Notes: generated by a model not told the origin, from the letters alone. A stretch of DNA of 64,000 nucleotides from CALCKU01 sp964534845 (GCA_964534845.1 CAZHPV010000008.1:4076-68075), one strand, 5' to 3'; numbered from the stretch's first letter, positions 43,671-53,339 are shown. Made by a program: numbers and translations.

Positions 43671-43737
43671 ATATGCTATCATGGAAGCATGAAACTGTAT
43701 TTACATCCTTAATTTCGCCCTTTGAACTGGCCTGAAC

Positions 43738-45051
43738 ATGACCTCTTCTTTTTCGCCCAAAACCCGTAAAATCGGCCCCAAACCGGGGGATGTCGCCACC
43801 CAGAAACGGGACGCCCCTGCCACAGAGCCCACGGAAAAGGCTAAAGCCGAGTTAATGGCTGCCGGTGTCGCCCTCCCTGACCAGGCTGCAATGCGCCGCT
43901 ACCGCTTGGACCGTGTACTGGGTGAACTTAAGGCGCGCGGTCTTTGTGGCATATTATTATTTGATCCCGTCAATATTCGTTACGCATTGGACGCACGCAA
44001 TATGTCGATCTGGACGTCCCGCAATTTTTCCAGAGCCGTCTTTATCCGCACTGACGGATATACTATTTTATGGGATTTTGATCGATGCGAACATTTAAGC
44101 GACCACCTCCCCCTTATTACTGAACACCGTGAGGGGGCGGGCGCTTACTATTTTGCCCACGGCGATAAAGAGACACACTATGCGCATGATTTCGCCGACC
44201 AAATCGCCGCACTTTACGGCCAGAGCGGCAAAGGCACTCTGGCCGTTGATTGCATGGACCTCGAGGTCATCACAGCCTTATCAGATCGCAATGTCACCGT
44301 AACAACGGGTCAGGTCGTCATGGAGCATGCCCGTTTAATAAAAGGCCCAGACGAAATTAAAGCCATGAAATGCGCTGCCTTTGCCTGCCAAGCCTCTGTC
44401 GCAGAAATGCAAGCGGCCTTAAAGCCCGGCCTCTCGGAGGTCGAGCTTTGGTCCGTTTTGCATGCCGGAAATATTGCCCGCGGCGGTGAATGGATAGAAA
44501 CACGGCTTCTGGCCTCAGGACCGCGAACCAATCCTTGGATGGCGGAAGCGGGTCCGCGCATTCTCGAAGACGGGGACATTCTGGCATTCGATACCGATAT
44601 GATCGGTCTTTACGGCTATATTTGCGACATGTCTCGCTCATGGCTTGTGGGCGACGGGCCAGCGACCGCCAAGCAGATAGAGCTCTACTGCGCAGCCTAT
44701 GATCACGTCATGACAAACACTCAACTCTTGGGACCGGGTGTATCGTTTAAAGATCTGACATTTATGGGCGATAATCATGCCCCTCAATATAAAGCCCATC
44801 AATATTGCGTAAAAATGCACGGGGTTGGGCTTTGTGATGAATTCCCTAGCATTTACTACCCCGACCAATTTATAGAAGGCGCTGCGGATTATACGCTCGC
44901 CCCGGGCATGGTGTTATCCGTTGAGACTTTTGTCGGCGAAGTTGGCGGTAAGGAAGGTATTAAACTTGAAAACGAGGTGCTGATTACGCATGATGGCCAT
45001 GAAGTGATTACGGATTACCCGTTCGAGCCCAGATTGTTAGGACAGATTTAA
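43738..45051 (+). CDS. dddP: DddP-type DMSP lyase (M24 peptidase fold)
   Basis: The 437-residue protein has the creatinase/M24 fold and is strikingly like roseobacter DddP, which cleaves DMSP to dimethyl sulfide and acrylate. Shared stretches include MRRYRLDRV, ILLFDPVNIRYA, GGEWIETRLLASGPRTNPW and MHGVGLCDE. The metal-site residues D285, D287, D297, H361, E396 and E411 match, as I recall the published numbering, DddP D295, D297, D307, H371, E406 and E421 with a constant shift of ten. Y356 and D367 match the mechanistic Tyr366 and Asp377. A closely related non-lyase M24 protein cannot be excluded. Confidence 0.82.
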   Translation: MTSSFSPKTRKIGPKPGDVATQKRDAPATEPTEKAKAELMAAGVALPDQAAMRRYRLDRVLGELKARGLCGILLFDPVNIRYALDARNMSIWTSRNFSRAVFIRTDGYTILWDFDRCEHLSDHLPLITEHREGAGAYYFAHGDKETHYAHDFADQIAALYGQSGKGTLAVDCMDLEVITALSDRNVTVTTGQVVMEHARLIKGPDEIKAMKCAAFACQASVAEMQAALKPGLSEVELWSVLHAGNIARGGEWIETRLLASGPRTNPWMAEAGPRILEDGDILAFDTDMIGLYGYICDMSRSWLVGDGPATAKQIELYCAAYDHVMTNTQLLGPGVSFKDLTFMGDNHAPQYKAHQYCVKMHGVGLCDEFPSIYYPDQFIEGAADYTLAPGMVLSVETFVGEVGGKEGIKLENEVLITHDGHEVITDYPFEPRLLGQI

Positions 45052-45061
45052 TAGGATAGGT

Positions 45062-45355
45062 ATGACCCAAGACAGCGATATTAAAGCCGATAAAAATCTG
45101 GAATACCTTGAGGTTGATGATAGTCCCTGCCAGCTCGTTTGCTCCATGGATAAGGAAAGCGGATATTGCTTTGGTTGCGGTCGTACGCAAGACGAAATCG
45201 CCTATTGGACATTCAAGTCGGTCGGAGAAAAAACAGCGCTTCGTGCCGAGCTTGAAACCCGCATGCCGCCCTTACGGATAAAATTAGCCGAACGCCGCAA
45301 GCGCCGCAGGGTTAATAAACGCCGGGCGGCAAAACCTAATGCGCAAAACCCGTAA
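45062..45355 (+). CDS. DUF1289 family protein
   Basis: The 97-residue protein has the DUF1289 signature: PCQLVCSMDKESGYCFGCGRTQDEIAYW, with four Cys probably binding zinc or a cluster. The C-terminus is very basic (ERRKRRRVNKRRAAK), more so than in most family members. Function is unknown. It follows the DddP-like gene by 10 bp and precedes the GlxA-type regulator by 15 bp, so the three are probably one transcript. Confidence 0.85.
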   Translation: MTQDSDIKADKNLEYLEVDDSPCQLVCSMDKESGYCFGCGRTQDEIAYWTFKSVGEKTALRAELETRMPPLRIKLAERRKRRRVNKRRAAKPNAQNP

Positions 45356-45370
45356 TCATCCTACACAATT

Positions 45371-46333
45371 ATGTTCGGGCAATATACACCTGATAATCAA
45401 TCCCAAAAAATAGGCTTCCTCCTTATACCGGAATTTTCCATGATTGCCTTTACCGCAGCCATTGAACCCCTGCGCTCGGCCAATCGCCTCAGTGGCAAAC
45501 CGCTCTATGAATGGGTCACTCTGAGCCTTGACGGACTGGCGGTCACAGCCAGTAATGATGTGTCCATCACACCGGATATGCCCTTAAGAGACGGACAAGA
45601 ATGCGATGTTGTATTTGTCTGTGCAGGTTTGCGCCCGCAAAAACATCTCTCCCAACCTCTGCGCAATGAACTTCGCGCGCTCTCCTTACGTGGAAAATCA
45701 CTGGGCGCGTTATGTACGGGTTCCTTCACGCTGGCTTATGCAGGTTTACTGACAGGTTATAAATGCACAATTCATTGGGAAGACACGGAAACCTTTAAGG
45801 AGATTTATCCTAATCTTGATATTACCGCTAATGTGTTTGAAATTGATCGTGACCGCTTCACCTGTGCAGGTGGAACCACCCCTCTGGATATGATGATCTA
45901 TGCCATTAAGCTGGACTTCGGGGAAACACTTGCGTTAAATGTCGCCGAACAAATGCTGCATAATTATGTCAGAGAGCCTCGCGATACGCAGCGCATGGCC
46001 CTCGCCTCACGCACAGGAATCCATCATCCGAAATTACTGGCCATGATCGCTTATATGGAAGCCCATATAGATCATCCGATAGCACTGGAAACGTTGGCAA
46101 AAAATGTCGGTTTGTCTTTGAGACAGGTAGAGCGCTTGTTTAAATCGCATTTGAAAATGTCTCCGGGAAAATATTATCTCGGCCTCAGACTGGCCCGGGC
46201 GCGGCAATATTTACGCCGGACCTCCATGTCCATCCTCGAAGTCGGTCTCGCGGCGGGGTTTAATTCGGCTTCCCATTTTTCACAATGCTATAAACGCCAT
46301 TACGGCCACACCCCACAATCAGAGCGGACGTGA
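45371..46333 (+). CDS. GlxA/GbdR-type AraC-family regulator
   Basis: The 320-residue protein has an N-terminal DJ-1/PfpI amidotransferase-like domain (about 10-190: IGFLLIPEFSMIAFTAAIEPLRSANRLSG; GALCTGSFTLAYAGLL) and a C-terminal AraC helix-turn-helix pair (about 215-318: LETLAKNVGLSLRQVERLFKSH; ILEVGLAAGFNSASHFSQCYKRHYGHTP). This is the layout of GbdR and CdhR, activators of glycine betaine and carnitine catabolism. That suits control of the surrounding methylated-osmolyte genes. Its 3' end overlaps the convergent MFS gene by 15 bases. Confidence 0.9.
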   Translation: MFGQYTPDNQSQKIGFLLIPEFSMIAFTAAIEPLRSANRLSGKPLYEWVTLSLDGLAVTASNDVSITPDMPLRDGQECDVVFVCAGLRPQKHLSQPLRNELRALSLRGKSLGALCTGSFTLAYAGLLTGYKCTIHWEDTETFKEIYPNLDITANVFEIDRDRFTCAGGTTPLDMMIYAIKLDFGETLALNVAEQMLHNYVREPRDTQRMALASRTGIHHPKLLAMIAYMEAHIDHPIALETLAKNVGLSLRQVERLFKSHLKMSPGKYYLGLRLARARQYLRRTSMSILEVGLAAGFNSASHFSQCYKRHYGHTPQSERT

Positions 46334-47590
46334 CGGTCCGCTTTTATCGCGCTTGTTACGGCGCCTTAATAAGATTCGGGGATCAGACCGCACAATACCA
46401 AACATAGACCGCGGGCGCGGTATAACAACATACTCTGCCCGCTCTTTGGGGCGCGCCCGCTTAAATAACCTGTAAAACCCGTAAAACGCCAAAGCCAAAT
46501 GCGCACAGGCTGTAAAGGCAAATAAGGCACTTGGTCCGACACTCACCATGATAAGCGGCGCAATAGAGGGCCCGATAACAGACCCAATTCCATATATAAG
46601 CAACAACCCACCACTAATCGATACAAATTCATTTGGCTTAGCAAAATCATTGGCATGAGCTGCGGCGAGCCCAAAGAGCTGCATGGCAAATGAGCCGTAA
46701 AGGGCCCCGCCTATCAGCAATATATTCAGGGATACAGGGCCGTAAAGCCAAAGAAAAACCCCCGAAAAGGCACTCGCCAGAGAGATAAGAATAATCACAA
46801 TCCGCCGACCCCAACGATCAGACAACCACCCCACAGGCCATTGCAATAGCGCCCCGAACAAAATGGCGACTGACATAAAGGTCGAAACGGCCACAACAGG
46901 ATGGCCTAATTGCTGCACAAGAACGGGGGCAACACCCCAAAAGGATCCGTTAGCAAGACCGACAACCGTACATCCTGCTACTGCTAGCGGAGAGGTTTTG
47001 ATGAGCTTTCTGACATTAAGCGATGTCTGCGTCACCGAGATAGGCGCTTTTGACGTTGAGAGAGATATTGGAAAAATCGCGAGGCTGATAAATATAGCCA
47101 CCAGTGAAAACAAAACAAACTCGCCAGGATCAGACAGGTTGAGCATGAACTGACCAGCTGTAACGGCCCCCAGATCAACCATGCGGTATATAGATAGGAC
47201 TTGAGCACGATTTTCATTTGGAGCCTGCTCATTTATCCAGCTCTCGATCAGGATATATAAGCCGGCAAATGCAAACCCGGTCAAAGCCCGCAATCCTATC
47301 CAGACCCAGATATCAATCACGAGAACATGTATAAGTGTGGCGGCCGCTATCAAGGAGGAGAGCGCGGCAAAAACCCGGACATGGCCCACACGTTTGACCA
47401 AAAAGGGCGTAGCCAAACATCCCGCGATAAATCCGGCAAAATAGGCTGAAGTCAGAAATCCAATGGCAAAAAGCGGAAAGCCTTCAATTTCGGCACGCAA
47501 GGCAATCAGTGTCGACAGTAATCCGCCGCCAGCCAGTAATATTGCGGCAGAGACAAGTAAGGCACCGATGGAAGACAAAACAGCCTTCAT
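46319..47590 (-). CDS. MFS transporter
   Basis: The 423-residue integral membrane protein has about 12 helices. The first loop carries ATPFLVKRVGHVRVFAALS, similar to the MFS motif A, and the repeat in the second half is GWLSDRWGRRIVIILISL. It resembles the YcaD/YfkF group of drug or metabolite exporters and is not a betaine (BCCT) carrier. The C-terminus is a basic tail. It starts 12 bp after the fdhD stop, so it may be read through from the formate dehydrogenase operon. Formate or osmolyte transport is possible but unsupported. Confidence 0.85.
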   Translation of the reverse strand: MKAVLSSIGALLVSAAILLAGGGLLSTLIALRAEIEGFPLFAIGFLTSAYFAGFIAGCLATPFLVKRVGHVRVFAALSSLIAAATLIHVLVIDIWVWIGLRALTGFAFAGLYILIESWINEQAPNENRAQVLSIYRMVDLGAVTAGQFMLNLSDPGEFVLFSLVAIFISLAIFPISLSTSKAPISVTQTSLNVRKLIKTSPLAVAGCTVVGLANGSFWGVAPVLVQQLGHPVVAVSTFMSVAILFGALLQWPVGWLSDRWGRRIVIILISLASAFSGVFLWLYGPVSLNILLIGGALYGSFAMQLFGLAAAHANDFAKPNEFVSISGGLLLIYGIGSVIGPSIAPLIMVSVGPSALFAFTACAHLALAFYGFYRLFKRARPKERAEYVVIPRPRSMFGIVRSDPRILLRRRNKRDKSGPSRPL

Positions 47591-47602
47591 CGCAATTATC
47601 CT

Positions 47603-48391
47603 TTAAAGCAGACGCACTGCACCAAGCCCGTTTCGGGTATAAATCGCCATATGCGCCTCTTTAGCTTTTTGCAAGGCAAAAGACGTCGGCGCAGAAACAG
47701 ATAATATAGCCTGCACACCCCGACGCGCGGCTTTCTCGACGATTTCATAAGAACATCGTGAGGACATTATCACAAAACCCTCATCCATTTTAACAGCCTC
47801 GCGGGCCAATACTCCGAGTAATTTATCCAGAGCATTATGGCGGCCCACATCTTCACGCACATATTGAATAGTCCCCGCCATATTGACCCAGCCAGCGGCG
47901 TGGACCGTACGTGTAAGCCGGTTAAGTGTTTGGTGTTCAGACAAACGCGCTAACGCCGAGGACAGGCTTTCAGGATTGATCTCGACCGGAATTTTGGAAA
48001 CATGAGGCAAGGTTCGAAACAAGACCTCGGCATTTTCCAACCCGCAAATACCACAACTGGCAGACCCTATCATATTGCGCCGTCTTTGGGTAATATCAAG
48101 GCGCTCCAACGCCCTATCATTTATCTTGAATTTCAATTCGATACCGCGCGGTGTAATATGCACATCCAAAGCCGTTATCTCTTCGTCAGATTGAATCACC
48201 TCTTCAGTCAAAGAAAACCCCAGAGCGAAGTCAATAAAATCTGCAGGCGTTGCCATCATTATCGCATAATTTCTGCGATTATATACAAAGGCTGTGGGCA
48301 CTTCCTCAGGCACATGCCAAGTCGTGTCGCCCGCCGGGATTGACTGAGACAGCGCAGGCGGCTCCCCGTATATTTTTACGGGGAAATTCAC
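47603..48391 (-). CDS. fdhD: Formate dehydrogenase accessory sulfurtransferase
   Basis: The 262-residue FdhD family protein passes sulfur from a desulfurase to the molybdenum cofactor of formate dehydrogenase. The reactive Cys pair is in SASCGICG, and YVREDVGRHNALDKLLG and IMSSRCSYEIVEKAARRG are typical. It begins directly after the fdsA stop, in the fdsGBA-fdhD order. The small delta subunit FdsD usually found after it is not here; the MFS gene follows instead. Confidence 0.94.
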   Translation of the reverse strand: MNFPVKIYGEPPALSQSIPAGDTTWHVPEEVPTAFVYNRRNYAIMMATPADFIDFALGFSLTEEVIQSDEEITALDVHITPRGIELKFKINDRALERLDITQRRRNMIGSASCGICGLENAEVLFRTLPHVSKIPVEINPESLSSALARLSEHQTLNRLTRTVHAAGWVNMAGTIQYVREDVGRHNALDKLLGVLAREAVKMDEGFVIMSSRCSYEIVEKAARRGVQAILSVSAPTSFALQKAKEAHMAIYTRNGLGAVRLL

Positions 48392-51229
48392 CTATTCGGC
48401 CGGTTCCGCAATTTTGCGATATTCCGCCAATTCGTCATGATAATTCATTTGCCAATCGGATTTATGATTTGCCGGAGCGACCGCAACAGCCGTCACCTTA
48501 TATTCAGGGCAGCTCGTTGCCCAATCCACATTTTCTGTGGTCACCACATTGGCTCCGGTATCTGGATGATGGAATGTTGTATAAACAACGCCCGGCGCCA
48601 TGCGTTCCGTAATTTTAGCCCGCAAGGTAATTTCACCTTTTCGGGATTTAAGCGAAACCCATTGACCATCTGATATCCCTTGAGCTTCGGCGTCGCTAGG
48701 GTGTATTTCCAATAGGTCTTCCTCATGCCAATCCGAATTTTCTGTCCGGCGTGTCTGCGCGCCGACATTATATTGCGATAATATCCGGCCCGTCGTGAGA
48801 ATAAGCGGAAATTTACGATTGGCTCGTTCTGGCGTTGGCTGATATTCTGTCGGGACAAAAAGGCCTTTACCGCGAACAAATTCTCCGACATGCATCACTT
48901 CCGCTCCGTCGGGATTATCGTCATTGACCGGCCATTGCAAACTGCCGGCATCATCCAAAACGGCAAATGAGACATTCGTAAATGTCGGGGTCAGATCGGC
49001 AATTTCATCCATAATTTCTGCGGCCGAATTAAAGCCCATATCAATACCCATGGCGCGGCCCAAATCTTGGGTCACTTCCCATTCATGCTTTCCGGTTTGA
49101 GGCTTCATGACGGGTCTGACGCGATTAATGCGGCGCTCGGCATTAATAAAGGTTCCGTCTTTTTCCAAAAAGCTCGTACCGGGCAAAAAGACATGCGCAA
49201 AGCGGGCGGTCTCATTGAGAAACAAATCTTGCACAATCAAAATATCCAGCGCCTTAAGTGCGGCTTCGACATGTTGAATATTCGGGTCACTTTGCGCAAC
49301 ATCCTCACCCTGAATATACATGCCCTTATAATTTCCGGCACAGGCCTCATCAAACATATTGGGAATGCGGTAGCCGGGTTTACCGTCCAGCTCGACGCCC
49401 CATTTTTTCTCGAATAGGCCACGGGCTGCATCATCCCCGACAGGCCGGTAGCCGGAAAATTCATGCGGAAAGCTCCCCATATCGCAAGAGCCCTGCACAT
49501 TATTCTGGCCGCGCATCGGATTAACCCCGACCCCTGAGCGCCCAATATTACCCGTCGCCATAGCCAGATTAGCCATACCCATAACCATGGTCGACCCTTG
49601 GCTGTGTTCCGTTACGCCCAGACCATAATAAATGGCGGAATTTTTCTGGGTCGCAAAAAGACGGGCCGCGCCAATAAGGTCCGCTTTGGGCACACCGGTT
49701 ATCTCAGAAACGCTTTCAGGCCCGTTGACCGGATCGAGTATCATGGCTTTCCACTCTTTATAGCTGGCCAAATCGGTGCGGGCTTTAATGAACTCCTCAT
49801 CAAGCAAGCCTTCGCTTGCGGCAATATGGGCCAATCCATTTATCAAGGCGACATTCGTTCCAGGCCGTAGCTGTAGGTGATAATCGGCTTTAATATGAGG
49901 TGAGCGCACAAGGTCGATAGCGCGCGGGTCAGCCACAATAAGCTTAGCGCCTTGACGCAAACGCCGTTTCATCTGGCTGGCAAATACCGGATGGGCGTCC
50001 GTTGGGTTTGAGCCTATAACAATTATGCAATCCGCGTCCATGACACTATCGAAATTCTGCGTCCCCGCGCTTTCACCAAAAGTCTGTTTGAGGCCGTAAC
50101 CCGTCGGGGAATGACAAACGCGCGCACAGGTATCGACATTATTATTACCAAAGCCTTGACGAATAAGCCGTTGGACAAGCCAGACCTCTTCATTAGTACA
50201 GCGGCTTGAGGTAATCCCGCCAATGGCTTTTACCCCGTATTTTTTTTGCGCGGCTTTTAGGCGCACAGCAGAGAATTTATAGGCCTCTTCCCAAGAGACT
50301 TCACGCCACGGGTCCGTTATATTTTCCCTTATCATAGGTTTGGTGATACGGTCTTTATGTGTGGCATAGCCAAAGGCAAACCGGCCCTTGACGCAGCTAT
50401 GGCCGTGATTAGCCTTACCATCCTTATAGGGCACCATACGTATAACCTGATCGCCTTTAAGTTCGGCCTTAAAGGAACATCCCACACCGCAATAGGCGCA
50501 GGTCGTCAGAACCGTTCGGTCCGGAACACCGTGCTCTATAACAGACTTTTCCTGCAGGGTCGCCGTCGGACAGGCCTGCACACAGGCCCCGCAAGACACA
50601 CATTCGCTCTCCATGAAATTTTCACCCATAGAGGCTGAAATTTTTGAGTTAAACCCGCGGCCCTCAACCGTAAGGGCCAGCGTACCCTGCACCTCGTCAC
50701 AGGCCCGCACGCAACGCGAACAGACAATACATTTGCTTTCGTCAAAACTGAAATAGGGATTACTATCATCAGTTGGCGCGTCATTATGGTTTGCACCCTC
50801 ATAGCCGTAACGCACTTCGCGCAGACCGACAGCTCCCGCCATATCCTGTAATTCACAATCGCCATTATCTGAACATGTCAGACAATCCAGCGGATGGTCT
50901 GAAATATAAAGCTCCATTACGCCCTTGCGGATCTTGGCGAGATGTTCGTCCTGAGTTGTTACCTTCATGCCCGGCTCGACAATTGTGGTACAAGAAGCGG
51001 GCGTCCCGCGCCGACCGTCAACCTTGCACACACATAGACGGCACGAACCAAAGGCATCCAGACTATCGGTTGCGCACAGCTTCGGAATGGGTATGCCCGC
51101 CTCAGCGGCCGCGCGCATAACAGATGTGCCTTCCGGTACGGTTACAGCATGGCCGTCAATTTCAACAGTAACGGATTTATCTGATTTGACTTTCGGTGTA
51201 CCGAAATCTGTTTCCTGTAATAAAGCCAT
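48392..51229 (-). CDS. fdsA: NAD-dependent formate dehydrogenase, alpha subunit
   Basis: The 945-residue molybdopterin enzyme oxidises formate to CO2. From the N-terminus there is a 2Fe-2S domain (LCATDSLDAFGSCRLCVC), a His-Cys cluster region, two 4Fe-4S motifs (CIVCSRCVRAC; CVSCGACVQACP), a further cluster before the catalytic domain (CAYCGVGC) and the molybdenum ligand Cys in TCARVCHSPTGYG. Cysteine rather than selenocysteine is used, since the frame has no TGA there. ATG 51229 with GGAG eight bases upstream is the start; TTG 51253 is rejected. It works with FdsB and FdsG to reduce NAD. Confidence 0.95.
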   Translation of the reverse strand: MALLQETDFGTPKVKSDKSVTVEIDGHAVTVPEGTSVMRAAAEAGIPIPKLCATDSLDAFGSCRLCVCKVDGRRGTPASCTTIVEPGMKVTTQDEHLAKIRKGVMELYISDHPLDCLTCSDNGDCELQDMAGAVGLREVRYGYEGANHNDAPTDDSNPYFSFDESKCIVCSRCVRACDEVQGTLALTVEGRGFNSKISASMGENFMESECVSCGACVQACPTATLQEKSVIEHGVPDRTVLTTCAYCGVGCSFKAELKGDQVIRMVPYKDGKANHGHSCVKGRFAFGYATHKDRITKPMIRENITDPWREVSWEEAYKFSAVRLKAAQKKYGVKAIGGITSSRCTNEEVWLVQRLIRQGFGNNNVDTCARVCHSPTGYGLKQTFGESAGTQNFDSVMDADCIIVIGSNPTDAHPVFASQMKRRLRQGAKLIVADPRAIDLVRSPHIKADYHLQLRPGTNVALINGLAHIAASEGLLDEEFIKARTDLASYKEWKAMILDPVNGPESVSEITGVPKADLIGAARLFATQKNSAIYYGLGVTEHSQGSTMVMGMANLAMATGNIGRSGVGVNPMRGQNNVQGSCDMGSFPHEFSGYRPVGDDAARGLFEKKWGVELDGKPGYRIPNMFDEACAGNYKGMYIQGEDVAQSDPNIQHVEAALKALDILIVQDLFLNETARFAHVFLPGTSFLEKDGTFINAERRINRVRPVMKPQTGKHEWEVTQDLGRAMGIDMGFNSAAEIMDEIADLTPTFTNVSFAVLDDAGSLQWPVNDDNPDGAEVMHVGEFVRGKGLFVPTEYQPTPERANRKFPLILTTGRILSQYNVGAQTRRTENSDWHEEDLLEIHPSDAEAQGISDGQWVSLKSRKGEITLRAKITERMAPGVVYTTFHHPDTGANVVTTENVDWATSCPEYKVTAVAVAPANHKSDWQMNYHDELAEYRKIAEPAE

Positions 51230-51262
51230 AGTCCTAACTCCATTCCGTTCCAAGGCCCATCT

Positions 51263-52804
51263 CTATGGTCCTGTAAATTCGTCCGGAAAGGCTTTCATTG
51301 CCGTACGGACGGGCATAGGCGTTAACCCTCCCATCGCACACAGTGAGGCCTCTTCCATAAGCTCGCATAAATCCTCGATGACTGCCAGATTTTTATCGAC
51401 ATCCTCACCCGCAGCAATTTTATCCAGACTTTCCTTGCCCCGCACCGAACCAATCCGACACGGTGTGCATTTCCCGCAACTTTCAATTTCGCAAAACTCC
51501 ATGGCATAGCGCGCCATTTTCATCATACTGGTATTTTCATTATAAACCACAATGCCGCCGTGCCCCAACATACCGCCGGCCTCTGCCAGACTTTCATAGC
51601 CCATTGTCACGTCAAATTTTTTCGGTCTAAGATAGCCGCCTAACGGGCCTCCAATTTGTACCGCCTTTATTTTTTTACCTGAATAAGTCCCGCCGCCAAA
51701 CTCTTCCAAAAGCGTTTTCAGTGTCGTTCCAAACGCCAACTCTACCAATCCCCCTTGCGCAATATCGCCAGCTAGTTGGAAAGGCTGCGTGCCGCGCGAT
51801 CGACCCTGCCCGTAATCGGCATAGGCTTTCGCGCCTTTTGATAAAATGAAAGGGACTGTGGCCAATGTCAGGACATTATTGACAATTGTGGGCTTGCCAA
51901 ACAGACCGCTAATAGCCGGGATAGGCGGCTTAACCTTGACCTGCCCGCGTTTGCCTTCAAGAGATTCCAGCATAGAGCTTTCCTCGCCGCAAATATATGC
52001 CCCTGCCCCAATGCGAATATGGAGATTAAAATCTGTACCCGAGCCTTTAATATCTGCGCCTAGCCAACCGGCCTCTTCCATTATATGAACGGCGCGGCGC
52101 ATGACACGTATGGCATGAGGGTATTCTGAGCGGATATAAATATATCCCGTATCAGCCCCTATAGCCCGCCCTCCGATAATCATCCCTTCGATCAGTGAAA
52201 AAGGATCGCCCTCCATAAGCATGCGGTCCGCGAAAGTCCCGCTATCCCCTTCGTCAGCATTGGCACAGATATATTTCTGACCCTCAACATCTTTTGAAAC
52301 ACGTTGGGCATGGGCGGTTTTCCACTTAATGCCTGTCGGAAACCCGGCCCCGCCGCGCCCGCGAAGACCTGATTCTGTTACCGCCTCGACGATTTTTTCC
52401 GGCGTCATTTTAAGCGCTTTCTTAAGGCCCGAAAGTCCGTCATGCTTTTCATAATCTTTCAGATTGAGCCTATCAATCACCCCGACACGTTTAAACGTCA
52501 GCCGGTCTTGGCGGGCCAGATAGTCAATATCTTCTGTTAGCCCGTGCGCCAGCGCATGCGCGCCGCCTTCAAGAAATCCGGCTTCAAACAAGCTATCAAT
52601 ATCAGACACGCTGACAGGGCCGTAAGCCATGCGCCCTTTTGGGGTTTCGACTTCCACAAGCGGTTCGAGCCACAACATGCCGCGCGTGCCTGTCGTGATG
52701 AGCTCAACCTTGTCACCGCCCTTAGCCTCAAGCGCAGCGGCAACCTCATAAGCCCCGACCGAGAGGGCAGCCGCGTCGCGCGATATGTAAACCTTTACAG
52801 CCAT
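51263..52804 (-). CDS. fdsB: NAD-dependent formate dehydrogenase, beta subunit
   Basis: The 513-residue protein is like the 51-kDa subunit of complex I. It has an N-terminal thioredoxin-like part (about 1-110), the FMN/NAD domain (GRGGAGFPTGIKWKTA; CANADEGDSGTFADR) and a C-terminal 4Fe-4S site (ESCGKCTPCRIG). It takes electrons from FdsA and reduces NAD. It lies three bases after fdsG and 33 bp before fdsA. Confidence 0.94.
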   Translation of the reverse strand: MAVKVYISRDAAALSVGAYEVAAALEAKGGDKVELITTGTRGMLWLEPLVEVETPKGRMAYGPVSVSDIDSLFEAGFLEGGAHALAHGLTEDIDYLARQDRLTFKRVGVIDRLNLKDYEKHDGLSGLKKALKMTPEKIVEAVTESGLRGRGGAGFPTGIKWKTAHAQRVSKDVEGQKYICANADEGDSGTFADRMLMEGDPFSLIEGMIIGGRAIGADTGYIYIRSEYPHAIRVMRRAVHIMEEAGWLGADIKGSGTDFNLHIRIGAGAYICGEESSMLESLEGKRGQVKVKPPIPAISGLFGKPTIVNNVLTLATVPFILSKGAKAYADYGQGRSRGTQPFQLAGDIAQGGLVELAFGTTLKTLLEEFGGGTYSGKKIKAVQIGGPLGGYLRPKKFDVTMGYESLAEAGGMLGHGGIVVYNENTSMMKMARYAMEFCEIESCGKCTPCRIGSVRGKESLDKIAAGEDVDKNLAVIEDLCELMEEASLCAMGGLTPMPVRTAMKAFPDEFTGP

Positions 52805-52807
52805 GCT

Positions 52808-53281
52808 CTAGTCCTCGGCTAACGCCGTCGTAAGTGCGCCCAAGCGTTTAATATCAACACGGCCATATAATTTTTCATTTATCATCACCGCCGGCCCCAG
52901 AGCACAATTCCCCAAACAGTAAGTCGCTTCCAAGGCAATATCGCTGACTTTAGCCCCCAGCCGGGTACCAAATTTTTCTTCTGCCTGCGCGATCAACGCC
53001 TCCGCACCTACGGCCTGACACGCTTCAGCCCGGCAGATTTTAAGCGTCAGCTTCGCACCCGCCTCGCGCTTATAGTCATGATAGAAACTGACCACGCCGT
53101 GAACTTCCGCACGCGTTATGTTCAAAACATTGGCAATTGTGCGGAGCGCACCGTCAGCTAAAAATCCAGCATCCGCCTGAACATCATGTAAGATTTCTAG
53201 AAGGTTTTCAGGCTTGTCACCGTGGGCAGCGCAAATATCCCGCGCGCCCTTATCTTCCACCGTATTCAATAATGTGACCAT
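52808..53281 (-). CDS. fdsG: NAD-dependent formate dehydrogenase, gamma subunit
   Basis: The 157-residue NuoE-like protein has a 2Fe-2S site formed by two Cys in CRAEACQAVG and two in YCLGNCALGP. It docks on FdsB. It is the first gene of the fds operon; AAGG five bases before the ATG sets the start. The promoter region carries a direct repeat. Confidence 0.93.
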   Translation of the reverse strand: MVTLLNTVEDKGARDICAAHGDKPENLLEILHDVQADAGFLADGALRTIANVLNITRAEVHGVVSFYHDYKREAGAKLTLKICRAEACQAVGAEALIAQAEEKFGTRLGAKVSDIALEATYCLGNCALGPAVMINEKLYGRVDIKRLGALTTALAED

Positions 53282-53311
53282 AATAGCCTTTTAAACTTTG
53301 CTGACTTCAAG

Positions 53312-53339
53312 CCTATAACCGAGATGTTCTTATAATCAA
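53312..53339 (-). promoter_or_regulatory. Probable sigma-70 promoter of fds operon
   Basis: On the minus strand TTGATT (-35) and TATAGG (-10) are 16 bases apart, with fdsG about 30 bases further. The -35 lies inside the proximal copy of the direct repeat, so a protein bound there would touch the polymerase. Confidence 0.5.

Noticed and set aside
43738..45051. Ordinary Xaa-Pro aminopeptidase
   Set aside because: Shares long DddP-specific stretches and the Tyr/Asp pair linked to lyase activity, which generic M24 peptidases lack; retained as DddP-type with moderate confidence.
50967..51509. 180-codon plus-strand frame across the fdsA/fdsB junction
   Set aside because: Antisense to conserved 2Fe-2S and 4Fe-4S Cys motifs of both genes; composition is the mirror of real coding sequence.
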